Below, piece after piece: positions 16,336 to 24,459 of a DNA stretch of 64,000 nucleotides (within the stretch, counting starts at the first letter, position 1; each line of letters opens with the position of its first letter). The notes below the pieces were generated by a model. It did no database searches, had not been told where the DNA came from, and saw only the letters and a list, made by a program, of their open reading frames with translations. The stretch is from Streptomyces albiflavescens (GTDB lineage Bacteria; Actinomycetota; Actinomycetes; Streptomycetales; Streptomycetaceae): positions 42,976-106,975 of the forward strand of contig NZ_BMMM01000031.1 of the NCBI RefSeq assembly GCF_014645835.1, written 5' to 3'. Position numbers and translations under genes: made by a program.

Positions 16336-17846
16336 TCGGGCGGCTGCGGCGGGCGTACCGGAGGCTGCGGCTCGGCACCCGGCTGGCGCTGGGCCTCGGG
16401 GTGCTGGCCCTGGTGGCGTTCGCCGTCGTCGGCACGGCTCTGACGACCTACATGCGGGACTATCTGTCGGCCCAGCTCGACGACCAGTTGGGGCTCGCCC
16501 AGGTCGCCCAGTCCAAGAGCATCGCGGAGCACGGCACGCTCCAGGGCAAGAAGTACTACCGCTGGTACTACGCCGTGTACGACGTGTCGGACGGCACCGC
16601 TGTGCTCCGCAAGCCCGAGGAGACCGGCGACCTGCCCGAGGACATCGCCGACCTCACCTCCGTGGCCGAGGCGCAGATCTCCGCGGGCACCGAGGTGCTG
16701 CGCACCGAGCACATCACGGGCGAGGGCGAGTACCGGCTGCGCGGCTGCGAGGTCGAGCCCGGTGTGGTCCTGGTCAGCGGCGCGCCGATGGACGACATCG
16801 ACGGCACGGTGAGGCAGCTGATCACGATCCAGGTGGTCGCCTTCGGACTCGCGCTGCTGGCGCTGGTGGTGTTCGGCCGCAGACTGCTGCGCCGCGGTCT
16901 CAAGCCGCTGAGCGACATGGCGCACACCGCCCACGGCATCACCTCGCACGACCTGACCGAGTCGGCGGCCCGGCTGCCGCTGCGCGCCGACAAGCGGGGC
17001 GGCGGCCCGGAGGTCGAGGAACTGCGCACGGCCTTCAACACGATGCTGGAGCACATCGACGACTCCCTCGCGGTCCGCGCGGAGGCCGAGCAGCGGCTGC
17101 GCCGGTTCGTCGCGGACGCCTCGCACGAACTCCGCACGCCCCTGATGTCCGTACGGGGCTACGCGGACCTCTTCCAGTACGCCGCCGCCAACCACCCCGA
17201 GGAGCGGGACAAACACCTGGCCCGGCTGCGCGCCGAGGCGGCCAGGATGGGCGTACTCCTCGACGACCTGCTGCTGCTCGCCCGCCTCGACGCCGCCGAG
17301 GTGGAGACACCGCTGCGGCTGGAGGACGCGGACCTGACGGAGCTGACACGGGAGGCGGCGGACGCCTTCCGCGCGGGCCACCCGGACCGCGAGCTGACAG
17401 CGAGCATCGGCCCGGACCACGTGCGGCTCAGGCTGGACTCCCTGCGCATCCGGCAGGTGCTGGACAACCTGCTCACCAACGCCGCCGTGCACACCCCGGC
17501 CGGTACCAAGGTGAGCGTGGAGCTGTCCGTTTCCTCGGGCGCGGCGGTCGTACGGATCGCCGACTCGGGCCCCGGCATCCCGGCCGCCGAGCAGGAACGC
17601 GTCTTCGACCGCTTCTACCGCGTCGACAAGGCGCGCAGCCGCGACCGCGGGGGCAGCGGCCTCGGCCTCGCGGTCGCGCGCTCACTGGTGCGCGCGCACG
17701 GCGGCACCGTCGACGTCAGCAGCCGCCCGGGCTCGACGGCCTTCACGATCAGGCTTCCTCGCGCCGCGGACGGCGCCGTCCCTCGCACGGGGGACGGCGT
17801 CATGGCTCGGAGGAGGGACGATCTCGAACGGCACCCGCTGCCATAA
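16332..17846 (+). CDS. Sensor histidine kinase (HAMP, HisKA, HATPase_c)
   Basis: The kinase starts at GTG 16332, overlapping the regulator stop (GTGA). In its 504 residues: a first membrane helix at about 17-38, an extracellular sensor of roughly 120 residues, a second helix at about 160-182, a HAMP linker, the H-box DASHELRTPLMS (histidine near 263), N-box NLLTNAAVH and G-boxes DSGPGIP and GGSGLGLA. The catalytic domain ends about 28 residues before the stop; the tail is arginine-rich and its DNA contains a perfect palindrome (17775-17798). The stop overlaps the next kinase's ATG as TAATG. Confidence 0.92.
   Translation: MIGRLRRAYRRLRLGTRLALGLGVLALVAFAVVGTALTTYMRDYLSAQLDDQLGLAQVAQSKSIAEHGTLQGKKYYRWYYAVYDVSDGTAVLRKPEETGDLPEDIADLTSVAEAQISAGTEVLRTEHITGEGEYRLRGCEVEPGVVLVSGAPMDDIDGTVRQLITIQVVAFGLALLALVVFGRRLLRRGLKPLSDMAHTAHGITSHDLTESAARLPLRADKRGGGPEVEELRTAFNTMLEHIDDSLAVRAEAEQRLRRFVADASHELRTPLMSVRGYADLFQYAAANHPEERDKHLARLRAEAARMGVLLDDLLLLARLDAAEVETPLRLEDADLTELTREAADAFRAGHPDRELTASIGPDHVRLRLDSLRIRQVLDNLLTNAAVHTPAGTKVSVELSVSSGAAVVRIADSGPGIPAAEQERVFDRFYRVDKARSRDRGGSGLGLAVARSLVRAHGGTVDVSSRPGSTAFTIRLPRAADGAVPRTGDGVMARRRDDLERHPLP
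17775..17798. promoter_or_regulatory. Palindrome upstream of the second two-component system (possible operator)
   Basis: GCCGTCCC (17775-17782) and GGGACGGC (17791-17798) form an 8-bp perfect inverted repeat around TCGCACGG. It lies in the last codons of the upstream kinase and about 50-120 bp before the two possible starts of the next kinase. A closely similar sequence recurs at 20087-20106, before the ABC transporter gene. A shared binding site is an inference. CATAAT at 17841-17846 could be a -10 element. Confidence 0.45.
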
Positions 17847-19105
17847 TGACCGGTGTGCACCGTGCGACGGCTTGGCGTGACACCTGGAGCGGAATGCAGC
17901 GGTGGGCGGCGGAACTCCCGTACGTGGGTGCCGCGTTCGGGACACTGCTCGGGTTGCTCGCCGTCCTGGAATCGCTCGCCGAATTCGTCGCCGCCCATGG
18001 GTCGATTCCCCGTATGTTCGCCGACGCCACCACACACACCGGTCCGCACGGCAGCGCCGCCGGCGTGCAATTCGCCATGGTGGTAGGCCTGTTGTGCCTG
18101 TCTACCGCCTTGCCCCTGGCCTTTCTGCGCCCTCTGACGGCAGGGATCGCCGTCACCGCGGCGAGCGTCGGCTCACTCGTGATCTTTCAGACGCTCACGC
18201 TGGCGGGCCTGGCCGCGCAGCTCATCGCCCAGTACCGGCTCGGTCGCAGCGGCTCCGTCCTGCCGGCCGCGCTGCTCGCCGCGCCCTTCCTCGTCCTGGC
18301 CCTGACGACGTCCGACACCGACCACCAGGTACGACTCGTCCTGGTCGCGGCGCTGGCCCCGCTGGCGGCCTTCACCGGACTCGCAGGCCGGTCGAAGGAA
18401 CAGAACCGGCAACACAGTGCCATCCGCGAGGACATGGACGGCGCCCGGTGGGAGTACGCCGCACGCGGGGAACGCGTACGCATCGTCCGTGAGCTCCACG
18501 ACGTCGTGGGCCACCACATCTCCATGATCGCCGTGCAGGCCGAGACGGCCCGCGTAGCCACCGCGGGCATGCCCGCCGAGGGCGCCGCACGGCTGCTCGG
18601 CATAGGGGACACCGCCCGCGCCGCCCTCACCGAGATGCGCCGTCTGCTCGGCGTGCTGCGCGAGGACACCGAGTCCGTCACCGGCGGCGACCGCCGGCCG
18701 CAGCCCGACCTGCGGCAGCTCCACGCACTGCTCGACGAGGCCCGCAAGGCGTCCGCCACGACCATCCGCCTCATCCTCAGCGGACCCCCGCGCGCATTGG
18801 AGCCCGGCATCGAACTCGCCGCCTACCGCATCGTCCAGGAATCTCTCACCAACGCCCGCAAGCACGCCACCGGCGCCGCCGTCGACGTGGAACTCACCTA
18901 CACCGACGACGACACCCTGCGCATACGCGTCCGCGACAACGGACCGGGGCCGCCACCCGACCGACCCGTGGACGGACACGGCCTGCTCGGCATGCGGGAA
19001 CGCGCGGCCGCGGTCGGCGGAGACGTACGGACCGGTTCGGCGTTCGCCGGCGGCGGGTTCGTCGTCGAGGCGCGCCTGCCCGCCAAGACGGAAGGGACCC
19101 CATGA
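17846..19105 (+). CDS. NarX/DesK-type sensor histidine kinase (HisKA_3)
   Basis: The 419-residue frame begins at an ATG overlapping the previous stop. An ATG at 17894 with GGAGCGGA ahead of it is an equally good start, giving 403 residues. Four to five membrane helices cover about residues 25-185 with little extracytoplasmic sequence. The dimerisation box is RIVRELHDVVGHHISM (phospho-histidine in ELHD, near 220), followed by ATP-binding motifs including RDNGPGPP and GHGLLGMRERA. It pairs with the LuxR-type regulator whose gene overlaps its end. It probably senses membrane or cell-envelope state, as many such kinases do; no ligand is evident. Confidence 0.9.
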   Translation: MTGVHRATAWRDTWSGMQRWAAELPYVGAAFGTLLGLLAVLESLAEFVAAHGSIPRMFADATTHTGPHGSAAGVQFAMVVGLLCLSTALPLAFLRPLTAGIAVTAASVGSLVIFQTLTLAGLAAQLIAQYRLGRSGSVLPAALLAAPFLVLALTTSDTDHQVRLVLVAALAPLAAFTGLAGRSKEQNRQHSAIREDMDGARWEYAARGERVRIVRELHDVVGHHISMIAVQAETARVATAGMPAEGAARLLGIGDTARAALTEMRRLLGVLREDTESVTGGDRRPQPDLRQLHALLDEARKASATTIRLILSGPPRALEPGIELAAYRIVQESLTNARKHATGAAVDVELTYTDDDTLRIRVRDNGPGPPPDRPVDGHGLLGMRERAAAVGGDVRTGSAFAGGGFVVEARLPAKTEGTP

Positions 19106-19821
19106 GTGCCCCGTCCTCGCCCATCCGCGTCGTCGTCGCCGACGACCACGTGGTCGTCCGCACCGGGTTCTCCGCGCTGCTGGACAGCCAGCCGGACTTC
19201 ACGGTCGTGCAGACCGCATCTTCCGGAGCCGAAGCGGTACGCGTCTGCCGCGACGTGTCGCCCGACGTCGTCCTCATGGACATCCGCATGCCCGAGATGG
19301 ACGGCATCGAGGCCACCCGACAACTCGTCGATTCCTCGCCCGACGGCTCGGAGGCACCACGCATCCTCATCCTGACGACGTTCGACCTCGACGAGTACGT
19401 CTACGACGCGCTGCGTGCCGGAGCCAGCGGTTTCCTCCTCAAGGAGGCCACCGCCGAACGGCTCTTCGACGCCGTGCGCGTCGTCGCGGCCGGGGACGCG
19501 CTGCTCGCGCCCGGCATCACCCGACGGCTCATCAAAGAGTTCGCCCTGATGCCCACCAAGGCCGATGTCCCGCCGCCGCCCGAGATGAGGTCGCTCACCG
19601 CGCGCGAGACAGAGGTCCTACTGCTGGTCGCAGAGGGCCTGTCCAACCCCGAGATCGCCGCCCGGCTGGTCGTCAGCGAGGAGACGGTGAAGACCCATGT
19701 CAGCCGCATTCTCGGCAAGTTGGCGCTGCGCGACCGGACCCAGGCCGTCATCGCCGCGTACGAGACGGGACTTGTCGTCCCCCGCTCCCGCGGATCCGCC
19801 CAGGGACTGTCCGGCGGATAA
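19102..19821 (+). CDS. NarL/FixJ-family response regulator
   Basis: ATGA overlap with the kinase shows translational coupling. The 239-residue protein has a receiver (VVVADDHVVVR; phospho-aspartate in DVVLMDIRMPEMDG; lysine in FLLKEATAE) and a C-terminal LuxR helix-turn-helix (LTARETEVLLLVAEG through VKTHVSRILGKL). The ABC transporter genes about 375 bp downstream on the same strand are the natural target, in the manner of BceRS or LiaRS-like exporter control; that is inference. Confidence 0.93.
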   Translation: MSAPSSPIRVVVADDHVVVRTGFSALLDSQPDFTVVQTASSGAEAVRVCRDVSPDVVLMDIRMPEMDGIEATRQLVDSSPDGSEAPRILILTTFDLDEYVYDALRAGASGFLLKEATAERLFDAVRVVAAGDALLAPGITRRLIKEFALMPTKADVPPPPEMRSLTARETEVLLLVAEGLSNPEIAARLVVSEETVKTHVSRILGKLALRDRTQAVIAAYETGLVVPRSRGSAQGLSGG

Positions 19822-19833
19822 GGTCGGAGGAGA

Positions 19834-19867
19834 GCCCCGGCGCCTCATCAGCACAGGTGAGCGGGGC
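19834..19867 (+). terminator. Possible terminator after the NarL-type regulator
   Basis: GCCCCG (19834-19839) pairs with CGGGGC (19862-19867), and CTCA with TGAG inside it, leaving a four-base bulge and a ten-base loop, 12 bases after the stop. No T-run follows, as is common in high-GC actinobacteria. Confidence 0.4.
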
Positions 19868-19909
19868 CTGTTGCGTCCGGCTGCAAGGCGGAGGAGGGCG
19901 ACGACGCGA

Positions 19910-19951
19910 TGGGGGTCCCCCCTGCTCGAGCGAAGCCGAGAGCTTGGGGGA
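19910..19951. repeat. Dispersed Streptomyces-type palindromic element (copy 1)
   Basis: A 42-bp imperfect palindrome centred on CTGCTCGAGCGAAGCCGAG lies in the non-coding gap between the response regulator and the ABC genes. A near-identical copy in reverse orientation is found at 29687-29727 inside a coding sequence. Similar short palindromes are scattered through Streptomyces genomes. The rest of the 19868-20180 gap shows no gene I can support. Confidence 0.8.
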
Positions 19952-20086
19952 GTCGGGAACCGACGACTACGCCGCTGGGGGCATTTCCTCTGGGGGAGGG
20001 CGTGCCAGGCCCGCGTCTCCGACAGGATCCATCAGAAGCCCCCTAGCCGTCCGCGGCTCGCCGTCATCCCCAGGTAGGGCAGCGCG

Positions 20087-20106
20087 CGTCCCTCGCGTGG
20101 GGGACG
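20087..20106. promoter_or_regulatory. Palindrome upstream of the ABC transporter (possible operator)
   Basis: CGTCCC and GGGACG flank TCGCGTGG about 90 bp before the ATPase gene. The same arms and near-identical loop occur at 17775-17798, and in both places CGTCATGGCTC or CGTCGTGGCTC follows shortly after. This fits one regulator acting on both transcription units, but a hairpin role at the RNA level is also possible. Confidence 0.4.
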
Positions 20107-20184
20107 GACGGTCCGCGTCGTGGCTCCTGTGAGTGCCGTCGGACTTGGCTCTGCGTCGTGACGACCCGGGCACCGCCTTCTTCC

Positions 20185-20190
20185 TAATCT
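20185..20190 (+). promoter_or_regulatory. -10 element, probably leaderless start of the ABC operon
   Basis: TAATCT sits with only six bases between it and the ATG at 20197, and no ribosome site precedes that ATG. The arrangement fits a leaderless mRNA, frequent in Streptomyces. No good -35 is visible, suggesting activator dependence. Confidence 0.45.
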
Positions 20191-20196
20191 GCTGGC

Positions 20197-21150
20197 ATGG
20201 AAAAGACGATCGACGGTTCGCGGGCGACGATCGAGGTCAGGAACGTGCACAAGCGCTTCGGGAGCACCCGGGCGCTGGACGGGATGACGTTCACCGTCCA
20301 TCCCGGGCAGGTCACCGGCTTCGTGGGTCCGAACGGCGCGGGCAAGTCCACCACGATGCGCGTGATCCTCGGCCTGGACCGGCCGGACGAAGGGGCCGCG
20401 CTGGTCGGCGGTCGCCCGTACCGGGAGCTGCGCACCCCGCTGACGCACATCGGGGCCCTGCTGGACGCCGCGGCCGTGCAGCCGAGCCGTACCGCCCGCC
20501 ACCATCTGCTGTGGCTGGCCCACTCCCAGGGGCTGAGCGCGGGGCGGGTCGACGAGGTGATCCGGCAGGTCGGCCTTCAGGAGGTGGCCGGGCGCAAGGC
20601 GGGCGGATTCTCCCTGGGCATGAGGCAGCGCCTGGGCATTGCGGCGGCGCTGCTCGGCAACCCGCCGGTGATCATGCTCGACGAACCCTTCAACGGCCTG
20701 GACCCCGAAGGGTTCAGGTGGATACGCGGCTTCCTGGCGTCGCTGGCCGAACAGGGCCGGGCGGTGCTGGTCTCGAGTCATCTGATGAGCGAACTGCAGG
20801 ACAGCGCGGACCATGTGGTGGTCGTCGGGCGCGGCAGGGTCATCGCGGACATGAGCGTGCGCGACCTGCTGGCGTCGGTGTCCCAGGGGCGGGTGACCCT
20901 GCGGACGTCGGCCCTCACACAGGCGATGACGGTGCTGGCGCGCGAGGGCGCCACGGTGAGCTCCGCGGAAGCCGAGACGATCAGCGTGACCGGGCTGCCG
21001 GCCGAGGACGTGGTGGCGCTGCTCGGCGCGAACTCGGTGCCGTTCTCGGAGATCTCCGAGCACCGCGCGTCGCTGGAGGAGGCCTACATGGAGCTCACTC
21101 GGGATGCCGTGCAGTACCGGGGTGTCGTTCCCGAGGAGGCCGGTCGATGA
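20197..21150 (+). CDS. ABC transporter ATP-binding protein (ABC-2 exporter type)
   Basis: The 317-residue ATPase has Walker A GPNGAGKST (about residues 47-55), signature FSLGMRQRLGIA, Walker B VIMLDEPFNGLDP and switch SSHLMSE, followed by a C-terminal extension as in DrrA/BcrA-type exporters. It powers the two permeases encoded next. It overlaps the first permease gene by four bases (ATGA). Position after the NarL-type two-component pair suggests induction by the compound or stress that the pair senses. Confidence 0.93.
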   Translation: MEKTIDGSRATIEVRNVHKRFGSTRALDGMTFTVHPGQVTGFVGPNGAGKSTTMRVILGLDRPDEGAALVGGRPYRELRTPLTHIGALLDAAAVQPSRTARHHLLWLAHSQGLSAGRVDEVIRQVGLQEVAGRKAGGFSLGMRQRLGIAAALLGNPPVIMLDEPFNGLDPEGFRWIRGFLASLAEQGRAVLVSSHLMSELQDSADHVVVVGRGRVIADMSVRDLLASVSQGRVTLRTSALTQAMTVLAREGATVSSAEAETISVTGLPAEDVVALLGANSVPFSEISEHRASLEEAYMELTRDAVQYRGVVPEEAGR

Positions 21151-22700
21151 CCTCCACGATGACACGGCCGCGCGCCGAGGCCCGGCCGGGACGAGGCGGC
21201 TTCGGCCGGCTGCTGCACGCGGAATGGACGAAGTTCCGCACGGTGCGCGGCTGGACGCTGAGCACGGTCGGCGCGGTCCTGATCATCTGCCTGGTCGGCC
21301 TGCTGGCCACGGCGCCGGCCAGTGAGTCCCATCCGAACGGCAGCTCCGCGCTCCCCGTCGGCCCGGACGGTGAAGCGGTCAACGACAACTTCTACTTCGT
21401 GCACCAGCAGCTGCGGGGCGACGGCACTCTCTCCGTCTCCGTGTCTTCGCTGACCGGTGTCGTCTCGACCGGTCCGACCGACAGCAAGGCCGGTCTCGCG
21501 CCCTGGGCGAAGGCCGGCATCATCGTGAAGGACAGCCTCGACCAGGGATCGGCGTACGCGGCGATGATGGTCACCGGCGCCCATGGCGTGCGGATGCAGT
21601 ACAACTACCGGCACGACAGGGCCGGGAGGTCCGGCGCCGCCACCCAGGAATCGCCCCGCTGGCTGCGGCTGCGGCGCTCCGGTGACACGCTCACCGGTTA
21701 CCAGTCGGCGGACGGGTCCCGGTGGACCGAGGTGGGGCACGCGCATCTCCCCGGGCTGTCGGCGACACCCCAGGTCGGGCTGTTCGTGACCTCCCCGTCG
21801 GTCAAGGAAGGGACCGGAACCGGAACGGGCTTCGCCCCGGCCGTCGCCACCGGCTCCTTCGACGAGGTTTCCCTCGGCGGCCGGTGGACCGACGGGTCCT
21901 GGCAGCGCGGCCAAGTGGGCAGGGACGCCGGCACTTCCGGCAGCTACACCCAGGACAACAAGGGCGGAGCCACCGTCTCCGGCAGCGGCTTCCGGGTGAC
22001 CGGGGCCGGCGACATCGCACCGGTCGTCGCGGGGCCGGCCACGAGCGGCGTGCGGACCATCGAGAATTTCCTCGTCGGCGCGTTCGCCGGGCTGATCATC
22101 ATGGCCGTCGTCGGCGCGGGGTACATCACCGTCGAGTACCGGCGCGGGATGATCGGCGTCACCCTGGCGGCGAGTCCGCGCAGGGGCCGCGTCCTGGTGG
22201 CGAAGGCCCTGGTGATGGGATCGGTCGCGTTTGCCGTCGGGCTGGTCGCCGCCGCCGTCATGGTCCCCTTCGGAGGAGTGAGGTCGAAGGCGAACGGCTT
22301 CCCCGTGCTGACGGTGCCGACCGCGACGGAACTGCGCGTCGTTGTCGGCACGGGCCTGCTCCTGGCCGTCGCGAGCGTGTTCGCCCTCGGGGTCGGCACC
22401 ATCCTGCGGCGCAGCGCCGTGGCCATCACCCTGGTCGTCGTCGGCATGGTCCTGCCCTACCTCCTCGCGGCCGCGTCCGTGCTGCCCGACGGGGCTTCGG
22501 AGTGGCTGCTGCGGGTCACTCCGGCCGCCGGGTTCGCCGTCCAGCAGAGCGTCGAGCGCTACGACCAGGTCGTCACCGTCTACGCGCCGTCGTCCGGCTA
22601 CTTCCCGCTGGCCCCGTGGGCGGGCTTCGCCGTCCTGTGCGCCTATGCCGCGGCCTCGTTCGGTGCCGCCGTGGTCCTGCTGCGCCGGAGGGACGTATGA
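21147..22700 (+). CDS. ABC-2 permease with a large beta-sandwich (DUF1349-like) insert
   Basis: The 517-residue protein begins with a cytoplasmic segment (LLHAEWTKFRTVRGW, typical of ABC-2 permeases) and a first membrane helix at about 36-58. Then roughly 250 residues are soluble and lectin-like: WAKAGIIVKDSLD, YAAMMVTGAHGVRMQYNY and WLRLRRSGDTLTGYQSADG match the concanavalin-like DUF1349 fold. Five further helices follow from about residue 305. The insert lies between helices 1 and 2, so it should face outside and could bind substrate or cell-wall glycan. Ordinary ABC-2 permeases are about 250 residues. Confidence 0.85.
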   Translation: MTSTMTRPRAEARPGRGGFGRLLHAEWTKFRTVRGWTLSTVGAVLIICLVGLLATAPASESHPNGSSALPVGPDGEAVNDNFYFVHQQLRGDGTLSVSVSSLTGVVSTGPTDSKAGLAPWAKAGIIVKDSLDQGSAYAAMMVTGAHGVRMQYNYRHDRAGRSGAATQESPRWLRLRRSGDTLTGYQSADGSRWTEVGHAHLPGLSATPQVGLFVTSPSVKEGTGTGTGFAPAVATGSFDEVSLGGRWTDGSWQRGQVGRDAGTSGSYTQDNKGGATVSGSGFRVTGAGDIAPVVAGPATSGVRTIENFLVGAFAGLIIMAVVGAGYITVEYRRGMIGVTLAASPRRGRVLVAKALVMGSVAFAVGLVAAAVMVPFGGVRSKANGFPVLTVPTATELRVVVGTGLLLAVASVFALGVGTILRRSAVAITLVVVGMVLPYLLAAASVLPDGASEWLLRVTPAAGFAVQQSVERYDQVVTVYAPSSGYFPLAPWAGFAVLCAYAAASFGAAVVLLRRRDV

Positions 22701-23503
22701 AGGCTCCCGATGTGCCGGAGGGACGCATGACACGCGCGGGACGTGCCGAGTGGACCAAACTGCGGACGGACGCGAGCAACGGGTGGCTGACGCTCGGCAT
22801 GATCGCGCTGACCGTGGCCGTCGGCGCGGCGGTGGCCATGACGTCCAGATGCGACGCCACCGGCTGCGCCGGGGACCCGGCGCGGCTCAGTCTCACCGGG
22901 GTCATGGTCGGACAGGTCGTCGTCGCCGTCGTGGCGGCTCTGATGGTCGGCAACGAATACAGCACCGGCATGATGCACACCACGCTCACAGCGATGCCGC
23001 GACGGCTGACTGTTCTCTGTTCGAAGTCGGCCGTACTCAGCGCGGTGACGCTGGTGGCCGGGGCCGTCTCCGTACTCGGGTCCCTGCTGATCGGCCGCCT
23101 CGTGCAGCCGGGCCGCGGTTTCACCGAGCAACACGGCTTCGCGGCCCTGTCGTTGACCGACGCGCCGACGCTGCGGGCCGCCGTGGGCTCGGTCTGCTAC
23201 CTCGTACTGATCGGCCTGCTCAGCCTCGGCATCGCGCTGGTCGTACGGAGCTCGGCGACCGCCGTCGGGATCGTCCTCGCCCTGCTGTTCGTCTTCCCGA
23301 TCCTCGCGCAGGTGGTCGCCGACCCCGACTGGCAGCGCCACCTCCGACAGATATCGCCGATGACGGCCGGCCTCGCCGTCCAGACGACGGTCGGCGTCGA
23401 CGACCTTCCCATCGGCCCCTGGCAGGGCCTCGGTGTGGTGGCTCTGTGGGCGGCGGGGGCGATGGCCGCGGGCGGGTGGCTGCTGAGCTCGCGGGACGCG
23501 TGA
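22697..23503 (+). CDS. ABC-2 type permease
   Basis: Two starts are possible: ATG 22697 (ATGA overlap) and ATG 22727; each is preceded by the same GGAGGGACG ribosome site, an apparent small local duplication. The product (268 or 258 residues) has about six membrane helices after an AEWTKLRTDASNGW cytoplasmic head like that of its partner. It completes an exporter with the ATPase at 20197 and the lectin-bearing permease. Substrate unknown. Confidence 0.88.
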   Translation: MKAPDVPEGRMTRAGRAEWTKLRTDASNGWLTLGMIALTVAVGAAVAMTSRCDATGCAGDPARLSLTGVMVGQVVVAVVAALMVGNEYSTGMMHTTLTAMPRRLTVLCSKSAVLSAVTLVAGAVSVLGSLLIGRLVQPGRGFTEQHGFAALSLTDAPTLRAAVGSVCYLVLIGLLSLGIALVVRSSATAVGIVLALLFVFPILAQVVADPDWQRHLRQISPMTAGLAVQTTVGVDDLPIGPWQGLGVVALWAAGAMAAGGWLLSSRDA

Positions 23504-23525
23504 GGGACGCGTGAGGGACGCGTGG
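23493..23525. repeat. Three tandem 11-bp copies across a stop codon
   Basis: GGGACGCGTGA occurs at 23493-23503 and 23504-23514, and GGGACGCGTGG at 23515-23525. The first copy contains the permease stop, so the duplication is 3' of the coding sequence and harmless. Slipped-strand origin is likely. Confidence 0.9.
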
Positions 23526-23684
23526 CGCGCGCTCGGTGAGCGTGATCGCTGACTTTGCGTCAGGCCCGTGTTGGGGCCATGGCACCGGGCACGGAGGGGC
23601 GTCGTCGCCTCGGGTGGCGTCCTTGCCGCGCTGGGCGGTACCCCGCAGTCCTCGCTGTCCGTCACTGGCGAAGCCCGGGGGCCA

Positions 23685-23719
23685 GGGCGGTCCGGTCCAG
23701 TTCCTGCGCCGGACCGCCC
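23685..23719. terminator. Strong hairpin between ABC operon and tetR gene
   Basis: GGGCGGTCCGG (23685-23695) and CCGGACCGCCC (23709-23719) are perfect 11-bp arms around a 13-base spacer. It could terminate the ABC transcript or serve as an operator for the TetR gene starting 77 bp later. No T-run follows. Confidence 0.5.
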
Positions 23720-23795
23720 GGAGATGCTCCGTGCCAGAATGGATGCCCGCTCCTCCCGCTCCGTCGATCTCCGCACCGATCCACCGAGGTTTCCC

Positions 23796-24443
23796 GTGAC
23801 CAAGCCCGTCGCCCGTGAGCCGCTGCGACGCAATGCGCGATCCAACCGGGCGCGCATCCTGGCCACGGCCCGCCGTGAGCTCGGACGGAACCCGGACATC
23901 ACCTTGGAGGAGCTGGCCCGGGCCGCCGGCGTTGTGCGGCGCACCCTCTTCGGTCATTTCCCCGGGCGCGCGGCGTTGCTGGAGGCCCTCGCCGAGGAAG
24001 CCTCCGAGACCCTTCGAAGCACGCTGGCCGCCAGTGCGAGGCCGACGGAGCCGGCCGAGCGTGCGCTCGCGTACTTCGTGTTCTCGATGTGGCCGGTGGG
24101 GGACCGCTACCGGATGCTCCTGGCGCTGGCCCGGCACGATCTGGGCGCGGAGCGCGTGGCCGAGATCCTGGCACCGGCCCGCGACGAGGTGACGGCCATC
24201 CTGGAACGAGGGCAGCGGGACGGCGTCTTCCCTGCACATCTGCCGCCCGCCGTGCTCAGCGCCGGCCTGGAGGCGATGACGCTCGCTCTCCTGGAGGAGG
24301 TCAACAGCGGAGTGCTGGAGGACGACGGGACCCGGGTCGCCGTCGCCACGCTCATCGCGGCGGGTGTGCCGGAGAAGCAGGCGCGCGTCGTGGTCGACGA
24401 GGTCCAGTCCGCGGCGGTCGCGGAGTCCGCTGCGCAGGCCTGA
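23796..24443 (+). CDS. TetR/AcrR-family transcriptional regulator
   Basis: The start is GTG 23796, six bases after GAGG; the longer upstream frame lacks any domain. The 215-residue protein has an N-terminal helix-turn-helix (ITLEELARAAGVVRRTLFGHFPG, within residues 30-60) and a C-terminal ligand domain. It is clearly paralogous to the regulator at 25298: both share a WPVGDRYR block, an ILAPARD-type block and a VNSGV segment near the end. Its target is unknown; the neighbouring DUF2993 gene or exporters are candidates. Confidence 0.88.
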   Translation: MTKPVAREPLRRNARSNRARILATARRELGRNPDITLEELARAAGVVRRTLFGHFPGRAALLEALAEEASETLRSTLAASARPTEPAERALAYFVFSMWPVGDRYRMLLALARHDLGAERVAEILAPARDEVTAILERGQRDGVFPAHLPPAVLSAGLEAMTLALLEEVNSGVLEDDGTRVAVATLIAAGVPEKQARVVVDEVQSAAVAESAAQA

Positions 24444-24459
24444 GGGCCCCCGAGGGGCG

